Of a DNA stretch of 47,655 nt, positions 8,707 through 18,231 are shown in pieces; position 1 is the stretch's first letter; every line of letters starts with the position of its first letter. The notes under the pieces were generated by a model. The model saw only the letters and a program-made list of their open reading frames with translations, did no database searches and had not been told where the DNA came from. The DNA is taken from NCBI GenBank assembly GCA_012960845.1, contig DUAN01000018.1, positions 1 to 47,655 of the forward strand. Reading direction: 5' to 3'. The DNA is from Planctomycetota bacterium (GTDB taxonomy: Bacteria; Planctomycetota; UBA8108; UBA1146). The translations under genes were made by a program, and so were the position numbers.

Positions 8707-8766
8707 CCACCTCGATCTTGAGGCGATCGGCGATCGCTTCGAGCAAGAGACCAGCAGCAATAGCGA

Positions 8767-8806
8767 AAAGCCCGGGTCCTCTCCACTGGAGAGGACCCGG
8801 GCTTTG
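8767..8806. terminator. Bidirectional intrinsic terminator after fusA
   Basis: An 18-bp perfect stem (AAAGCCCGGGTCCTCTCC, loop ACT, then its complement ending GGGCTTT) between convergent fusA (+) and the aldehyde dehydrogenase (-). A-rich and T-rich flanks allow use in both directions, though the U-tracts are short. Confidence 0.9.
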
Positions 8807-8856
8807 TTCATGGCCAGTGGAGATCCACGCTTCATCTGAAATCTAGCAATCTCCGT

Positions 8857-10419
8857 CTAGCGATCTCCGATGAAGCGCTCGACCGAGCGCCGAGTTCCTT
8901 GCAGAGCGACTCGTTGGGTGTACAGATCCAGCGCACGGATTCCACCCAGTTCCTCACCGCCACCAGCCCTTCCGGGGCCCCCATGAAGCGACTGTGGTAA
9001 GGCGACTCCCGATCCTGGGGCCTGGCTCGCCATCTTTTCCGATGCCAGATAAAAGCGACCACTCCAGGAACCACACCTCTGTAGCAGGTCAAAGGTCCAT
9101 TCTTCTGAATCGCTGTAGACCGAGGTCACTAGCGTCCCCTTGCCCTTGCTATTGAGACAGGCAGCGCTTGCGGCTTCTCCGTCGTAGGGGCAAATCGTCG
9201 AAACCGGACCGAACACCTCCAGGTCGTGAACCAGCTCATCGGTGGCTCCCTCCCTCAGTTTCAGCAAGGTCGGCCCGAAGAAGTAACCCTTGCCCTGCTC
9301 TGCCCCAACTCCCTCGATCCTTTCGCCGCTACCGTGGATCAACTCCGCAACCTCGCGTAATCGAGCCGTTCCATCGAGCACGCTGGAGAGTTGATCTGCA
9401 GTGGCGAGCGGGCCGACATTGACCTTCTCGTCGAAGGGATTCCCCACCACTCTCGATTGCATTTCTTCGCAGAGAGCATCTTGCAACTGATCGATCCGAT
9501 CGATCGGAGAGAGGATTCGACGAATCGCAGTGCACTTCTGGCCACTCTTCTGGGTCACTTCCCTCGCAACCTCACGGACGAACAGATTCCACACCTCTGA
9601 TCCGGGTTCAACATCCGGTCCCAGAATCGCAGCATTGAGGCTGTCTGCCTCGACATTCACTCGAGTCGACTGTCGCAGAAGATTTTCATGAGAACGAATC
9701 CGGAAGGCGGTGCTGGCCGAGCCGGTAAAGGCGACCACGTCCTGACCTGTCAAGTGATCGAAGAGATCGCCGACCGATCCGCAGATCAGTCCCAGGACCC
9801 CTTCCGGCAGCACTCCGGCCTCCACCACAGCATCGATACAGCGTTCCGTCACGATCGAGGTGCTGCTCGCGGGCTTCGTGATCACAGGCATTCCGGCGAG
9901 AATCGCAGCCGCTGCTTTCTCGGCAAATCCCCACGCTGGAAAGTTGAAGGCATTGATGTGAATAGCCACACCATTTCGAGAAAGTCGACCGTGGCGTCCC
10001 CAGTACACGGCGTTCCTGCCGAGAGCTTCTCCCTCTCCATCCGCGAGGCGAACAGAATCACCCAATTCCTTGCCCAGTGCGCCGTAGTGGTAAAGAGTTC
10101 CAGTCGCTCCATCGATGTCGAACTTGGAATCTTTACGTGTACTTCCACAACTCTGCATCGAGAGTTCCAGTAACTCTTCTCGCTTGGAGTGTATCGCCTT
10201 CGACATCGCGATCAGTAACTCACCTCGCTGGCTGAAGGTCAGTTCTCTCAGAGCACTGCCTCCAGTACCGCGAGAGAACTCCACCGCTGCCTGAAAATCG
10301 ACTCCAGAACTGGAGACGGTAGCCAGCGAGACCTCGGTGGTCGGATCCACCACTACCGAACCGGTTTCAGAGCTGGCTGAATGCCACTGACCCATCAGAT
10401 GACTACGCAGGAACTTCAC
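8857..10419 (-). CDS. PaaZ/BoxD-type CoA-ester semialdehyde dehydrogenase (stand-alone ALDH)
   Basis: NAD(P)-dependent aldehyde dehydrogenase, 520 residues. It resembles the N-terminal half of PaaZ along its length: FNFPAWGFAEKAAAAILAG, GLICGSVGDLFDHLTGQDV, FTGSASTAF, VEADSLNAAILG (general-base Glu region), GQKCTAIRR (catalytic Cys) and the near-invariant LPQSLHGGPGRAGGGEELGG. The MaoC-like hydratase domain that follows in PaaZ is absent, as in BoxD and PaaN-type proteins. Likely substrates are ring-cleavage CoA semialdehydes, but no paa or box neighbours are present, so the pathway is open. The start is GTG 10419, with AGGAGG 6 bases upstream and the family N-terminus; the frame extends upstream to 10551 without a better site. 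The 213 bases upstream (10420-10632) show no gene. Confidence 0.88.
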   Translation of the reverse strand: MKFLRSHLMGQWHSASSETGSVVVDPTTEVSLATVSSSGVDFQAAVEFSRGTGGSALRELTFSQRGELLIAMSKAIHSKREELLELSMQSCGSTRKDSKFDIDGATGTLYHYGALGKELGDSVRLADGEGEALGRNAVYWGRHGRLSRNGVAIHINAFNFPAWGFAEKAAAAILAGMPVITKPASSTSIVTERCIDAVVEAGVLPEGVLGLICGSVGDLFDHLTGQDVVAFTGSASTAFRIRSHENLLRQSTRVNVEADSLNAAILGPDVEPGSEVWNLFVREVAREVTQKSGQKCTAIRRILSPIDRIDQLQDALCEEMQSRVVGNPFDEKVNVGPLATADQLSSVLDGTARLREVAELIHGSGERIEGVGAEQGKGYFFGPTLLKLREGATDELVHDLEVFGPVSTICPYDGEAASAACLNSKGKGTLVTSVYSDSEEWTFDLLQRCGSWSGRFYLASEKMASQAPGSGVALPQSLHGGPGRAGGGEELGGIRALDLYTQRVALQGTRRSVERFIGDR

Positions 10420-10632
10420 TCTGACCCTCCTTGCTGAAAACGATGAACCCCGACCCAACGGTCCAGGGCTCGGCGGATTGAACCGTATTAGATACAGGGA
10501 GACGATCACGTTCCAGAAGATCAGGGGATACGAGCCGCCAGATCGAGACAATTTGGGTCGAGGAGCGGCTGTTCAGGGTCTGGGAGAAGGGGCGAATTGA
10601 GCCCTGGCACCGTCAGAATCGCCAGAGATCGC

Positions 10633-12708
10633 TCACGGTAGGCAGGCACCAAGATCATCTGCGGTCGGATCGATACCGTAGCCAGGATATGGGTATGGAA
10701 TCGTCTCGCCGGAAGAAAAGAGGAAGTTGAGCAAGTAGATGGCATCGCCGATGTTGAGCTGGCCATCGTCATTTGAATCGGCAGCGTCCGGGCAAACACT
10801 CGCTACACCACTGGTGAACAGATAGTCGAGCAAGAAGATGCCATCCGCGATGTTGACCGACTGGTTGTAATTCGCATCTCCCCTGACAAAGAGGAACTGA
10901 GGTGCCTCGGAGATGTTGACGGTCCCGTGGATCGGGTAGGGAGACTCGGAGAATCCGCCCTCGATGGCATACATGGTATTGATGGGTGGATTCCCGACTC
11001 CTTCGGCGAATCTCAATTCGGTCGAGGTTCCCAGAGGGAATCCGAAATTGACGGTGTAGTCGAGCGTGCACAGGGTCTGATTCGATCCCGGTTGCATCAT
11101 CCTGCCGTCGAAGGGCGGCAACGTATCAAAGATCACCGCGATGTACATCGTGGAATCCGCACCAGCCATGTTGACCTGGGAACTGATGAACTCCGGAGCC
11201 AGCGATTCCGCCAGAGTTCCGCTGAGTGAAATTTCTGACATGTCGAGAATCAAGCCATCAAACTCCACTGCGATTTGAAATCCTTGCAGGTAGGCGGAAT
11301 GAGTGCCGAGTACCGGGTGGTAAACCGGCTGTCCACCGAACACTGAGATATCCGCCAATTCCATCGAGGATTCAGGTGGGGCGACCACCAGCGGATAGGG
11401 CCAGACTGACGTATCGGTGCCCCCTGGCCCCTCGACTGTCAGAGAGAGGGTGTAGATGCCCGGTTCAAGATAGGTGTGATCACCACCATTCGATGTACTC
11501 GTTTCTCCATCCCCGAAATCCCAGTAGTAACTGGAGATCAACCCGCTGCTCTCGCTCTCGTAGCTGATGGTGTGATCAGCGACCCCATCATCTGTCGATT
11601 GAATCAACAATTCCGCAACAGGAGCGGGTGTGTCATGGAAGTACCAGGCATCGTCATCGGCGATGACGAGAAAGTGTTCGTTTCCAGCAGCATCGATGGC
11701 CACTTCCACCTCTTGCGGAATGCCGCTGATGCCGGTCAAGGTCTCGCTGACCACTACCCCACCAGGATTGAAGGTGTATCGCCAGATCAAATCATCCTGG
11801 ATCCAGCAGATGCAGAAGCGATCGGTGGCCAGGCTATCGAAGGAGAGGTGAGTGAGTCCGTTGGCCCGATCATGGATCACCTGCTGATCGGTGATTCCGC
11901 TACTGATGGATCCCTCAAGTAACAGCAGTTGATCTCCGAGCAGAGTGGCGATCTGTAAATTACCCAGAGCATCCGATTCCAGTTCCAGGTAGGTAGGAAC
12001 CGATAGCAGGTCATACAACTCCATCTGAGAACTGATGGAGCCAGAATCGGCGACCCTGTACCACAGTTGCGTTCCATTCAGCCAGCAGATCAACACCGAA
12101 TCTCCACCGACGGGACAGAGGTGGCTGATGGATCCGGAGCCGAGTTCGACCGGCGGATTCACGCCGTACTTCATCATCACGGTATCGGTGTTGGCATCCG
12201 ATCGAATCCAACTGACCACCCGATGACCGCTATCGAGAATCGTGACCGCTGAACTGTGTTGATCTTCGGGTCCCTCGCTGACCTGCTCAGGTGCGCCGAA
12301 GCCAACGGCGACACTCTCGATCACTGACACAAATCTGGAGCCGGAGCCGATCTGTTGGTCGAGCGAAATCAGGTAGTGAGCTGCAGAGCCCTGGGTCAGC
12401 GATGGCAATCCGATCTGATTGGAAGAGTCGAGAGCAGAGACCATCGTCGAGTATTGCAGGACGGTGCCGCTGAACAGCACCTGATCGATGGACTTGGCGC
12501 AGATAGAAACCTGCTGAGGTGAACAGGTCGAGCAACTGGTATCGAGATGAATCTGCCCGCCAGCAACCGGCCCGATTCCTTCCGTGAGAAGAATTGGTGA
12601 CTGGATCTGGCCCCACAGCGAGGTCTGGATGAAAGAGCACAGGAGCAGGATAACCCAGCAGGCAGACCACCTGCTGGAGATCGAATTCAGCCTCTTTCGA
12701 GTGCACAT
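10633..12708 (-). CDS. Secreted PKD / cohesin-like / dockerin protein
   Basis: Exported 691-residue protein of unknown function. The signal peptide occupies about residues 1-34 (WVILLLCSFI, ending SLWGQ). Residues 35-370 are beta-rich with repeated 'WIRSD', 'CWIQDD' and 'AAGNEHFLV' elements like a propeller. A PKD domain follows near 375-440 with its signature YYWDFGDGETSTS and DHTYLEPGIYTLSLTV. Residues about 450-590 resemble a cohesin-type beta sandwich (GFQIAVEFDG, TLCTLDYTV). The C-terminus is a two-part dockerin-like domain (RGDANYNQSVNIADGIFLL, then DSNDDGQLNIGDAIYLL). A cohesin-like and a dockerin-like module in one chain is notable. The start is ATG 12708 with GAGAGGGA upstream and an 8-bp hairpin (12733-12756) in the leader. 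Confidence 0.85.
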   Translation of the reverse strand: MCTRKRLNSISSRWSACWVILLLCSFIQTSLWGQIQSPILLTEGIGPVAGGQIHLDTSCSTCSPQQVSICAKSIDQVLFSGTVLQYSTMVSALDSSNQIGLPSLTQGSAAHYLISLDQQIGSGSRFVSVIESVAVGFGAPEQVSEGPEDQHSSAVTILDSGHRVVSWIRSDANTDTVMMKYGVNPPVELGSGSISHLCPVGGDSVLICWLNGTQLWYRVADSGSISSQMELYDLLSVPTYLELESDALGNLQIATLLGDQLLLLEGSISSGITDQQVIHDRANGLTHLSFDSLATDRFCICWIQDDLIWRYTFNPGGVVVSETLTGISGIPQEVEVAIDAAGNEHFLVIADDDAWYFHDTPAPVAELLIQSTDDGVADHTISYESESSGLISSYYWDFGDGETSTSNGGDHTYLEPGIYTLSLTVEGPGGTDTSVWPYPLVVAPPESSMELADISVFGGQPVYHPVLGTHSAYLQGFQIAVEFDGLILDMSEISLSGTLAESLAPEFISSQVNMAGADSTMYIAVIFDTLPPFDGRMMQPGSNQTLCTLDYTVNFGFPLGTSTELRFAEGVGNPPINTMYAIEGGFSESPYPIHGTVNISEAPQFLFVRGDANYNQSVNIADGIFLLDYLFTSGVASVCPDAADSNDDGQLNIGDAIYLLNFLFSSGETIPYPYPGYGIDPTADDLGACLP

Positions 12709-13092
12709 CCGGAAATCCCTCTCGATCTAATCACCGCCATGAAGAAGGATGGCGGTCGTGGCCCGTTCGAACTGTTCAGATCGAGGGATCAGCGGATGAA
12801 GCGCACACCTCATCCTGCTCGGATCTGGTTGCGACATCCGAAGCGATACACGAGAAGGCATCGAATGCGCTGAAATATCACCAAATACTAGATTGCAGCC
12901 CTATTCACACTTGAAGAACTATCCTATTTGACCATGAAATACTCTGATTCGGAAGGGCCGAGCAGGGCTGGCCCCTGTAGGCTCCTCGGACCCTTTGAAG
13001 CACACCGTCCGCGCCCCGATGAAGGGTGCCGTGCATCCTCCATCGGAGCGGGCCTCGAGGAGGATCGGCGAGGGCTCATCCTCGGCCACTCG
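12709..13092. other. Intergenic region, mostly featureless
   Basis: It contains the leader hairpin ACCGCCAT/ATGGCGGT (12733-12756) of the PKD protein gene and an AT-richer patch near 12880-12950 that is the best place for its promoter. No convincing gene or terminator is seen. Confidence 0.5.
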
Positions 13093-13344
13093 CTAGAAGG
13101 TCTGTCGAGCTTGACTCTCGAGCCGCTGCTGCGCCCTCAGCACCGAGAGGATCAGCAACGAACTGGTCAGCCCCACCAGAGGTAACTCGAAGCCAGGGCG
13201 CCATCGCCGCGCCTCCTCGACGGTGACCGACCCGCCCTCGAGTTGTGCATCGGTGGCGGTCGGTGGGGACGAGGGAAGGATCCACAGCACCAGGGAAAGG
13301 CCAAAGGGGACCAACGACCACCGGCCAATCGGATCGATACGCAT
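13093..13344 (-). CDS. Small two-TM membrane protein, unknown
   Basis: An 83-residue protein with two hydrophobic helices: about residues 10-24 (LVPFGLSLVLWIL) and 53-66 (LPLVGLTSSLLILSVL). They are joined by a polar loop and followed by a charged tail. I chose ATG 13344 because AGGAGGGAG lies about 6-8 bases upstream; this is the strongest evidence that it is real. No family recognised. It stands alone on the minus strand, upstream of and divergent from ispG. Confidence 0.55.
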   Translation of the reverse strand: MRIDPIGRWSLVPFGLSLVLWILPSSPPTATDAQLEGGSVTVEEARRWRPGFELPLVGLTSSLLILSVLRAQQRLESQARQTF

Positions 13345-13498
13345 CGGATCTCCCTCCTGCTCTGGAAGCGCACTGACAGGTGGGCCAGCATAAGGCAATG
13401 CCGGGGCGGATCAACGCCGCTCAACCGATCCACTCATCTACTTGCCGTCGCCACCACCTTGGGTGACCATCGGGTCTCACGAGACTGATGGAGGATCC

Positions 13499-14656
13499 TT
13501 GACCACCGGCAACTTACTTCCAAGAAACTCGACCCGAGCGATAGATGTCGGCAGCACCACCATCGGTGCGGGAAATCCGATCGTCGTACAGAGCATGTGC
13601 GCCACATCGACGAGCGACATCGATCTCACTTCGCAGCAGGTCCAGGCACTGGCGGATGCTGGAGCAGGAGTGGTCCGACTGGCGGTCGACTCTCGCAAGG
13701 AAGCGCAAGCGGCACTCGAGATCGCTGCCAGGGTCGATGCCAATCTGTGTATCGACCTGCAAGAGAACTGGCGCCTCGCACAGATCCTCGCCCCCGGTGT
13801 GGCAAAGATTCGCTACAATCCTGGCCACCTCCATCACCATGAACGATCCCTCGACTGGCAAGAAAAGGTCAGGCGTATCGCTTCCTGGGCTGCTGAAGGA
13901 GACACAGCGCTGCGAATTGGTGTCAATTGTGGATCGGTGGATCCAGCGATGATGGAAGCATGGCCCGCAGGGGATTCGATCTCTCCGATGGTCGCCAGTG
14001 CCCTTGAACACGCTGAGTTTCTCGACTCCATCGGGTTTGATCGCTACGTCGTCTCCCTCAAGGACTCCGATCCAAACCTGGTGATCGAGGCCAATCGGAG
14101 ATTTGCTGAACAGCGACCCGAAGTTCCACTCCATCTTGGAGTGACCGAGGCAGGATTACCCCCCGATGGGATCATCAAGACGCGGATCGCATTCGAGCAA
14201 TTGATCTCGCGTGGCATCGGAGACACCGTTCGAGTCTCGCTGACCCTACCCAACCCGCAAAAGTCACAGGAGGTGACTGTTGGACACGAGATCCTCGAGG
14301 ACATCTCCCAGGGTCGGGTACGAAGTGTCGTGCAGTACCAGGGTGAAGGCCCCAACATCATCTCGTGCCCATCCTGCTCGCGGGTCGAGAATGAAGCATT
14401 CGTGGAACTGGCCCAGCAGGTGAAGCAGATGTCTTCGCAATTTTCACAGCACGACATCACCATCGCCGTGATGGGCTGCCGGGTCAATGGTCCCGGCGAG
14501 ACGGACGACGCAGATCTTGGTTTGTGGTGTGCTCCCAGTTTCGTCAATCTCAAGCGTGGATCGAAAAGCCTCGGATCCTATCCTTACGAGCAGATCCTGC
14601 AACGTCTCCAGCAAGAGATCGAAACGTTGATTGGACAGCGAGGATCGACCCAATAA
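13499..14656 (+). CDS. ispG: 4-hydroxy-3-methylbut-2-enyl diphosphate synthase (IspG/GcpE)
   Basis: [4Fe-4S] enzyme of the MEP isoprenoid pathway that converts MEcPP to HMBPP. Family marks: [15 protein letters not shown] at the N-terminus, [37 protein letters not shown], then the cluster-binding region [14 protein letters not shown] and [10 protein letters not shown], giving the three Cys ligands and conserved Glu. I prefer TTG 13499: GGAGG lies just upstream and eight residues precede the conserved RNSTR, as in the E. coli protein. ATG 13442 gives a 19-residue extension unlike the family and is the alternative. No other isoprenoid genes are adjacent. Confidence 0.93.
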   Translation: MTTGNLLPRNSTRAIDVGSTTIGAGNPIVVQSMCATSTSDIDLTSQQVQALADAGAGVVRLAVDSRKEAQAALEIAARVDANLCIDLQENWRLAQILAPGVAKIRYNPGHLHHHERSLDWQEKVRRIASWAAEGDTALRIGVNCGSVDPAMMEAWPAGDSISPMVASALEHAEFLDSIGFDRYVVSLKDSDPNLVIEANRRFAEQRPEVPLHLGVTEAGLPPDGIIKTRIAFEQLISRGIGDTVRVSLTLPNPQKSQEVTVGHEILEDISQGRVRSVVQYQGEGPNIISCPSCSRVENEAFVELAQQVKQMSSQFSQHDITIAVMGCRVNGPGETDDADLGLWCAPSFVNLKRGSKSLGSYPYEQILQRLQQEIETLIGQRGSTQ

Positions 14657-14688
14657 AGAGATGCCGGTAACTGGTCAACAGGTTCAGT

Positions 14689-14724
14689 GTCCATCCCCGT
14701 GCCCATCCCAGTGCCCATCCCAGT
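14689..14724. repeat. 12-bp tandem repeat, three copies, after ispG
   Basis: GCCCATCCCAGT is repeated at 14701 and 14713, with a diverged copy (GTCCATCCCCGT) at 14689. It lies 32 bases after the ispG stop. Confidence 0.85.
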
Positions 14725-14754
14725 GCCGATGAGTCGCAGCCAGTGTCATTCCCC

Positions 14755-14796
14755 AAAAAAAACTGGCCTCCATGACCGTCGGTCATGGAGGCCAGT
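14755..14796 (-). terminator. Intrinsic terminator of the 1136-residue secreted protein gene
   Basis: A perfect 16-bp stem (ACTGGCCTCCATGACC, loop GTC, complement) is preceded by eight A on the plus strand, which is a U-tract on the minus strand. It lies 24 bases past that gene's stop. It could also stop ispG transcripts weakly. Confidence 0.92.
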
Positions 14797-14820
14797 CATC
14801 TTCTACCCATCGATCTTCGC

Positions 14821-17800
14821 CTAGGGGCACAGTGGGAAGGAATCGCACGACAGCACGGTCCCTGCGGGATCCACTCCACAACCGGGGAACGGAGCAGCAG
14901 GCGCCGGCCCCCCGGAAAACATGTATCCCAGCAGGAATACGGTATCCGCAACATTCACGGAGTCATCATTGTTGACATCGACGGCTCCCTGACAAGAAAC
15001 CGTTCCGTTTCCAAACAGGTACTCGAGACTCGCCACAGCATCACTGATGTCATGACTTCCATCGACATTGATGTCTCCGCGGATCCAGTCCTGAACTGCA
15101 CACTCATCCGGTTCTCCATTTGCGTCTGCGTCGGCGCTGGTTCCCGAAGCGATGTCACAGGAGTCGGGGGTTCCGTTGGCATTGCAATCGGCAACCGTAC
15201 CGCTCGAAATCTCACAAGAATCGAGAGCCCCGCTGGCATCGCAATCGAGGGTAGGATCGAGCCCGATCTCGCAACTATCCGGAGTCGAGTTGTTGTTGCA
15301 ATCCGCCGCAAGACCTCCGGCAATGTCGCAAGAGTCGAGAGTTCCGCTCAGGTCACAGTCCACCGTCGGATCGGTGCTGATCTCGCAGCTATCGAGAGTG
15401 CCATTGGCATTGCAATCGACCGCCACTCCACCGGCAATCTCGCAGGAATCCAGCGTTCCACTCAGATCGCAGTCGACCGATCGGTCGACACTGATCTGAC
15501 AGCTGTCGAGCTGCCCATCGAGGTCACAATCCACTGCCCCTGCCGCAAGATCGCAGGAGTCGAGCTGGCCATTGGCGTCGCAATCCACTCCCGTCGTCTG
15601 ATCGATATCACAAATATTGGGAATCCCATCGCCATCGAGATCTGCATCGCAATCATCGATCTGGCCATCGCCATCGGTATCCACTTCGCAACTATCGGGC
15701 ACTCCATCTTGATCACAATCAGCCATCCCAGTCGCCACGTCACAGATGTCGGGAATCCCATTTCCATTGCAATCCGGTACCGATCCATCGGCGGTCGTGC
15801 ATTCATCCGGGTTGCCATCGATATCACAGTCCTGGCTGGTCCCGTTGGCGATGTCCTGGGCATCTGGAACGCCGTTCAGGTTGCAATCGGTGATCCCGGA
15901 ACAATCGACATCCTCGTAGCGGAAATCATCGACTCCAGCCTCCACGATCGATCCAGACCCCAGATCACTGGCGGTGAAACGAACCTGAACATTGCCCGTC
16001 AGCAGGACAAAATCTGCAACCATGAAACTGTGCTCGATCCAACCACCAGTGGTTCCGGTTCCGCCGGGTCCTACCGTTTCAACATCGATCCAGGTGGACT
16101 GGTCATCCGAAACTTGCACAACAAAAACATCTGCGGATGGACTGGCACCGCTGTCATTGGAGTACCAGCGGAAGTAACTGACCTGGGGGCTGGTCGACGC
16201 GGTCAGATCCATCGACGGCGAGTAGAGGGTAGTCGAACCTCCATCTACGTCGTTGGCTCCGAGAGATCCTCCGACAGCACCCTGGCCGGTGAACCAGCAC
16301 TGGGTTCCCGGAACAGTGTGGTCATCTTCTGGTTGAGCCGCGGTTCCGATCGGATCGGCACGGGTCCAGGTTCCAGTCGTCGCATCGTTGGGGGCCCCCA
16401 CCACCCATCCAGAGGCAACCTCGAAATCTGTAACTTCGAGGGTGACACCAAAAGTGGAGAGCCCTGCGACCGGTGCGGTGGATCCCCCATCGGGGTAACT
16501 CACCAGCTGGCCCGCAGCACTCTGAGCCTCGATCCACCAGCCGAACTCGCTTCCGCAGGTCATCGGTGGAAAGGTCATCTGATAGTCGAGTCCACCGACG
16601 AATACCAGAGGTATCGACTGGATGGTGATTCCCGTATCGATGCGAAGCCACTCGCTGCCCGCCTGCACGGAGGATCCAGCGGTGGGAGAAATCACCACAT
16701 CGAAAGTCTCGCCTCCCAGTGGATTGAACAGCGTCGGATCTCCTCCGGGCACGGTGATCGAGAGCGCCGGTGTGACCGTGATGTCGCACGGCACCACCCC
16801 GGAGGGGACGGCGGCGACAGTGGCGTTGACACCGTACTGGTGGGCACCGGGTACTGGACTGGCATCGGTGTAGGAGGTCAATGAACCGCTAAGGTTGGCG
16901 ATCACCGCTCCGTCGCGACTGACCTCGATCGAATCGTACACCTCGCCATTGGACCAGCTCAGGCTAACCTGTTCTCCGACCTGGGTGCAGCCAAGGGCAG
17001 AGACGGGAATCGTGAAGTCGCCACTGGGTGCCAGGATGTCCATCGTCGAACTGCCCCCACCGGAGAAGTGTCCAAGAGTCGCGGTGACCACCGTCGGTGG
17101 CGCATTCGCGACGAAACGGAAGTTGTGGAGAGAACTCCAGCGGATCGCATTGGCATTCACATCTTGCGCCGCAGTCTGGGTCGCCCAGGAGATCACCCCT
17201 GCATTCTGGGTGGCGCTCCATGGAGTCGAACTGTACGGCTCTCCACTGTGATAGTTCGGATGATGCGATTCGATGGAAGTGAGGGAAACTCCTCCCGCCA
17301 GAGGCATCTCGAAGGAAGCCACCGACCGTGTCGAGTTCATGTTGAAGATGGCGTACTCGTAGGCATGTTGCCCACCGCCCAGATCGGTCACCTTGTATCC
17401 GAGGATCACCAGACCATTGTCCGCATCGATGGTCTCGATCAGCGTCACCGCTGGATCATTGTCTTGCCACGCCTGGATCCCGGGTTGCTGCCGCTGAGTC
17501 GAGGAGGTCAGGGTCATGGCGCGAGAAGCGTTGGTCGAGAAGACCGCACTGCGATAGGAGCAATTGTTGTGGGCATTCCCTGCAGCGGCGTCATCGGGGG
17601 TCACGTAGTGCCCCTCGACGAAGTAAAGAGCCCCGGGATTCAGGTTCGGATCATTGTCACTGGAATTGACCCGCAGCCGCTTGGCGGTGAGGTCGGTGTT
17701 GGGTGCGTTCATGTTGATCGGGTAGAGGTAACCACCGTTGGCTGGATCGGTCACTTCGGAGCGCGGCCCGAGACCCGATTGCTGTCCGTTGAGCCCGGAT

Positions 17801-18231
17801 GAGTACGGGTCGGAACAGCCGACCCCCAGCAAGGCACCATTGCCGGGGTTGTTACAGCCGCATCCACACGAATTCTGTGCGAGCGCAAGAAATCCATGCT
17901 TGAGCCAGCTCATTCCAATCTGCTCGAAACGGCCTTGGTGCCAGCGATAGAGGTTCTGACCAATCACTGGATGCAGATTCTGATTGGAAATCCACAGCAG
18001 CGTGTCGGTTCCAATGTTGCAAGAGGTGGTCCCGACCGAGTAGGCGTAGTGCCCGCCCGCCAGACCATAACTCTGGGTACCGACCAGTTCCCCGACCATC
18101 ACATCGGGGCCAGTTCCACCAAATCCTCCACCGGGATCACAAGGCTGTGCCTCGACCGACGATGTGAAGGTGATCGGCAGCAACCAGATGATGGCAAGCA
18201 AACTCCAGCGGCTGGATGATGAATAACGCAT
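14821..18231 (-). CDS. Large secreted protein: FN3-like, jelly-roll-like, Asp-rich repeat array, dockerin
   Basis: Exported 1136-residue protein, function unknown. ATG 18231 is chosen because AGGAGG lies 7 bases upstream and the product begins with a signal peptide (LLAIIWLLPITF, ending VEAQ). The first about 400 residues are a Cys-containing domain (NSCGCGCNNPGNG) I do not recognise. An FN3-like unit follows (VSLSWSNGEVYDSIEVSRDG), closely related to the repeats of the protein at 43069. A jelly-roll-like domain (SYFRWYSNDSG) comes next, then 13-14 copies of a 19-residue Asp-rich repeat (DCDLSGTLDSCEIAGG type), and a C-terminal dockerin-like domain (RGDINVDGSHDISDAV, NVADTVFLLGYMF). It is a likely calcium-stabilised surface protein. 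A strong terminator follows. Confidence 0.88.
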   Translation of the reverse strand: MRYSSSSRWSLLAIIWLLPITFTSSVEAQPCDPGGGFGGTGPDVMVGELVGTQSYGLAGGHYAYSVGTTSCNIGTDTLLWISNQNLHPVIGQNLYRWHQGRFEQIGMSWLKHGFLALAQNSCGCGCNNPGNGALLGVGCSDPYSSGLNGQQSGLGPRSEVTDPANGGYLYPINMNAPNTDLTAKRLRVNSSDNDPNLNPGALYFVEGHYVTPDDAAAGNAHNNCSYRSAVFSTNASRAMTLTSSTQRQQPGIQAWQDNDPAVTLIETIDADNGLVILGYKVTDLGGGQHAYEYAIFNMNSTRSVASFEMPLAGGVSLTSIESHHPNYHSGEPYSSTPWSATQNAGVISWATQTAAQDVNANAIRWSSLHNFRFVANAPPTVVTATLGHFSGGGSSTMDILAPSGDFTIPVSALGCTQVGEQVSLSWSNGEVYDSIEVSRDGAVIANLSGSLTSYTDASPVPGAHQYGVNATVAAVPSGVVPCDITVTPALSITVPGGDPTLFNPLGGETFDVVISPTAGSSVQAGSEWLRIDTGITIQSIPLVFVGGLDYQMTFPPMTCGSEFGWWIEAQSAAGQLVSYPDGGSTAPVAGLSTFGVTLEVTDFEVASGWVVGAPNDATTGTWTRADPIGTAAQPEDDHTVPGTQCWFTGQGAVGGSLGANDVDGGSTTLYSPSMDLTASTSPQVSYFRWYSNDSGASPSADVFVVQVSDDQSTWIDVETVGPGGTGTTGGWIEHSFMVADFVLLTGNVQVRFTASDLGSGSIVEAGVDDFRYEDVDCSGITDCNLNGVPDAQDIANGTSQDCDIDGNPDECTTADGSVPDCNGNGIPDICDVATGMADCDQDGVPDSCEVDTDGDGQIDDCDADLDGDGIPNICDIDQTTGVDCDANGQLDSCDLAAGAVDCDLDGQLDSCQISVDRSVDCDLSGTLDSCEIAGGVAVDCNANGTLDSCEISTDPTVDCDLSGTLDSCDIAGGLAADCNNNSTPDSCEIGLDPTLDCDASGALDSCEISSGTVADCNANGTPDSCDIASGTSADADANGEPDECAVQDWIRGDINVDGSHDISDAVASLEYLFGNGTVSCQGAVDVNNDDSVNVADTVFLLGYMFSGGPAPAAPFPGCGVDPAGTVLSCDSFPLCP
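15095..15892 (-). repeat. 57-bp/19-residue Asp-rich repeat array inside the large secreted protein
   Basis: About 13-14 units of the form D-C-(N/D)-x-(N/D/S)-G-x-x-D-(S)-C-(E/D)-I-(A/S)-x-G/D. Most are exactly 19 residues; a few in the middle are longer (DTDGDGQIDDCDADLDGDG). Spacing of Asp/Asn matches thrombospondin type 3/EF-like calcium loops, with paired Cys suggesting disulfides. Neighbouring units such as DCDLSGTLDSCEIAGG are almost identical, which suggests recent unit duplication. Confidence 0.85.

Noticed and set aside
14785-16884. Long plus-strand open frame of about 700 codons
   Set aside because: It lies opposite the Asp-rich repeat gene, has Ile/Gly/Ser-rich low-complexity translation and no ribosome site; the minus-strand gene has signal peptide, domains and terminator.
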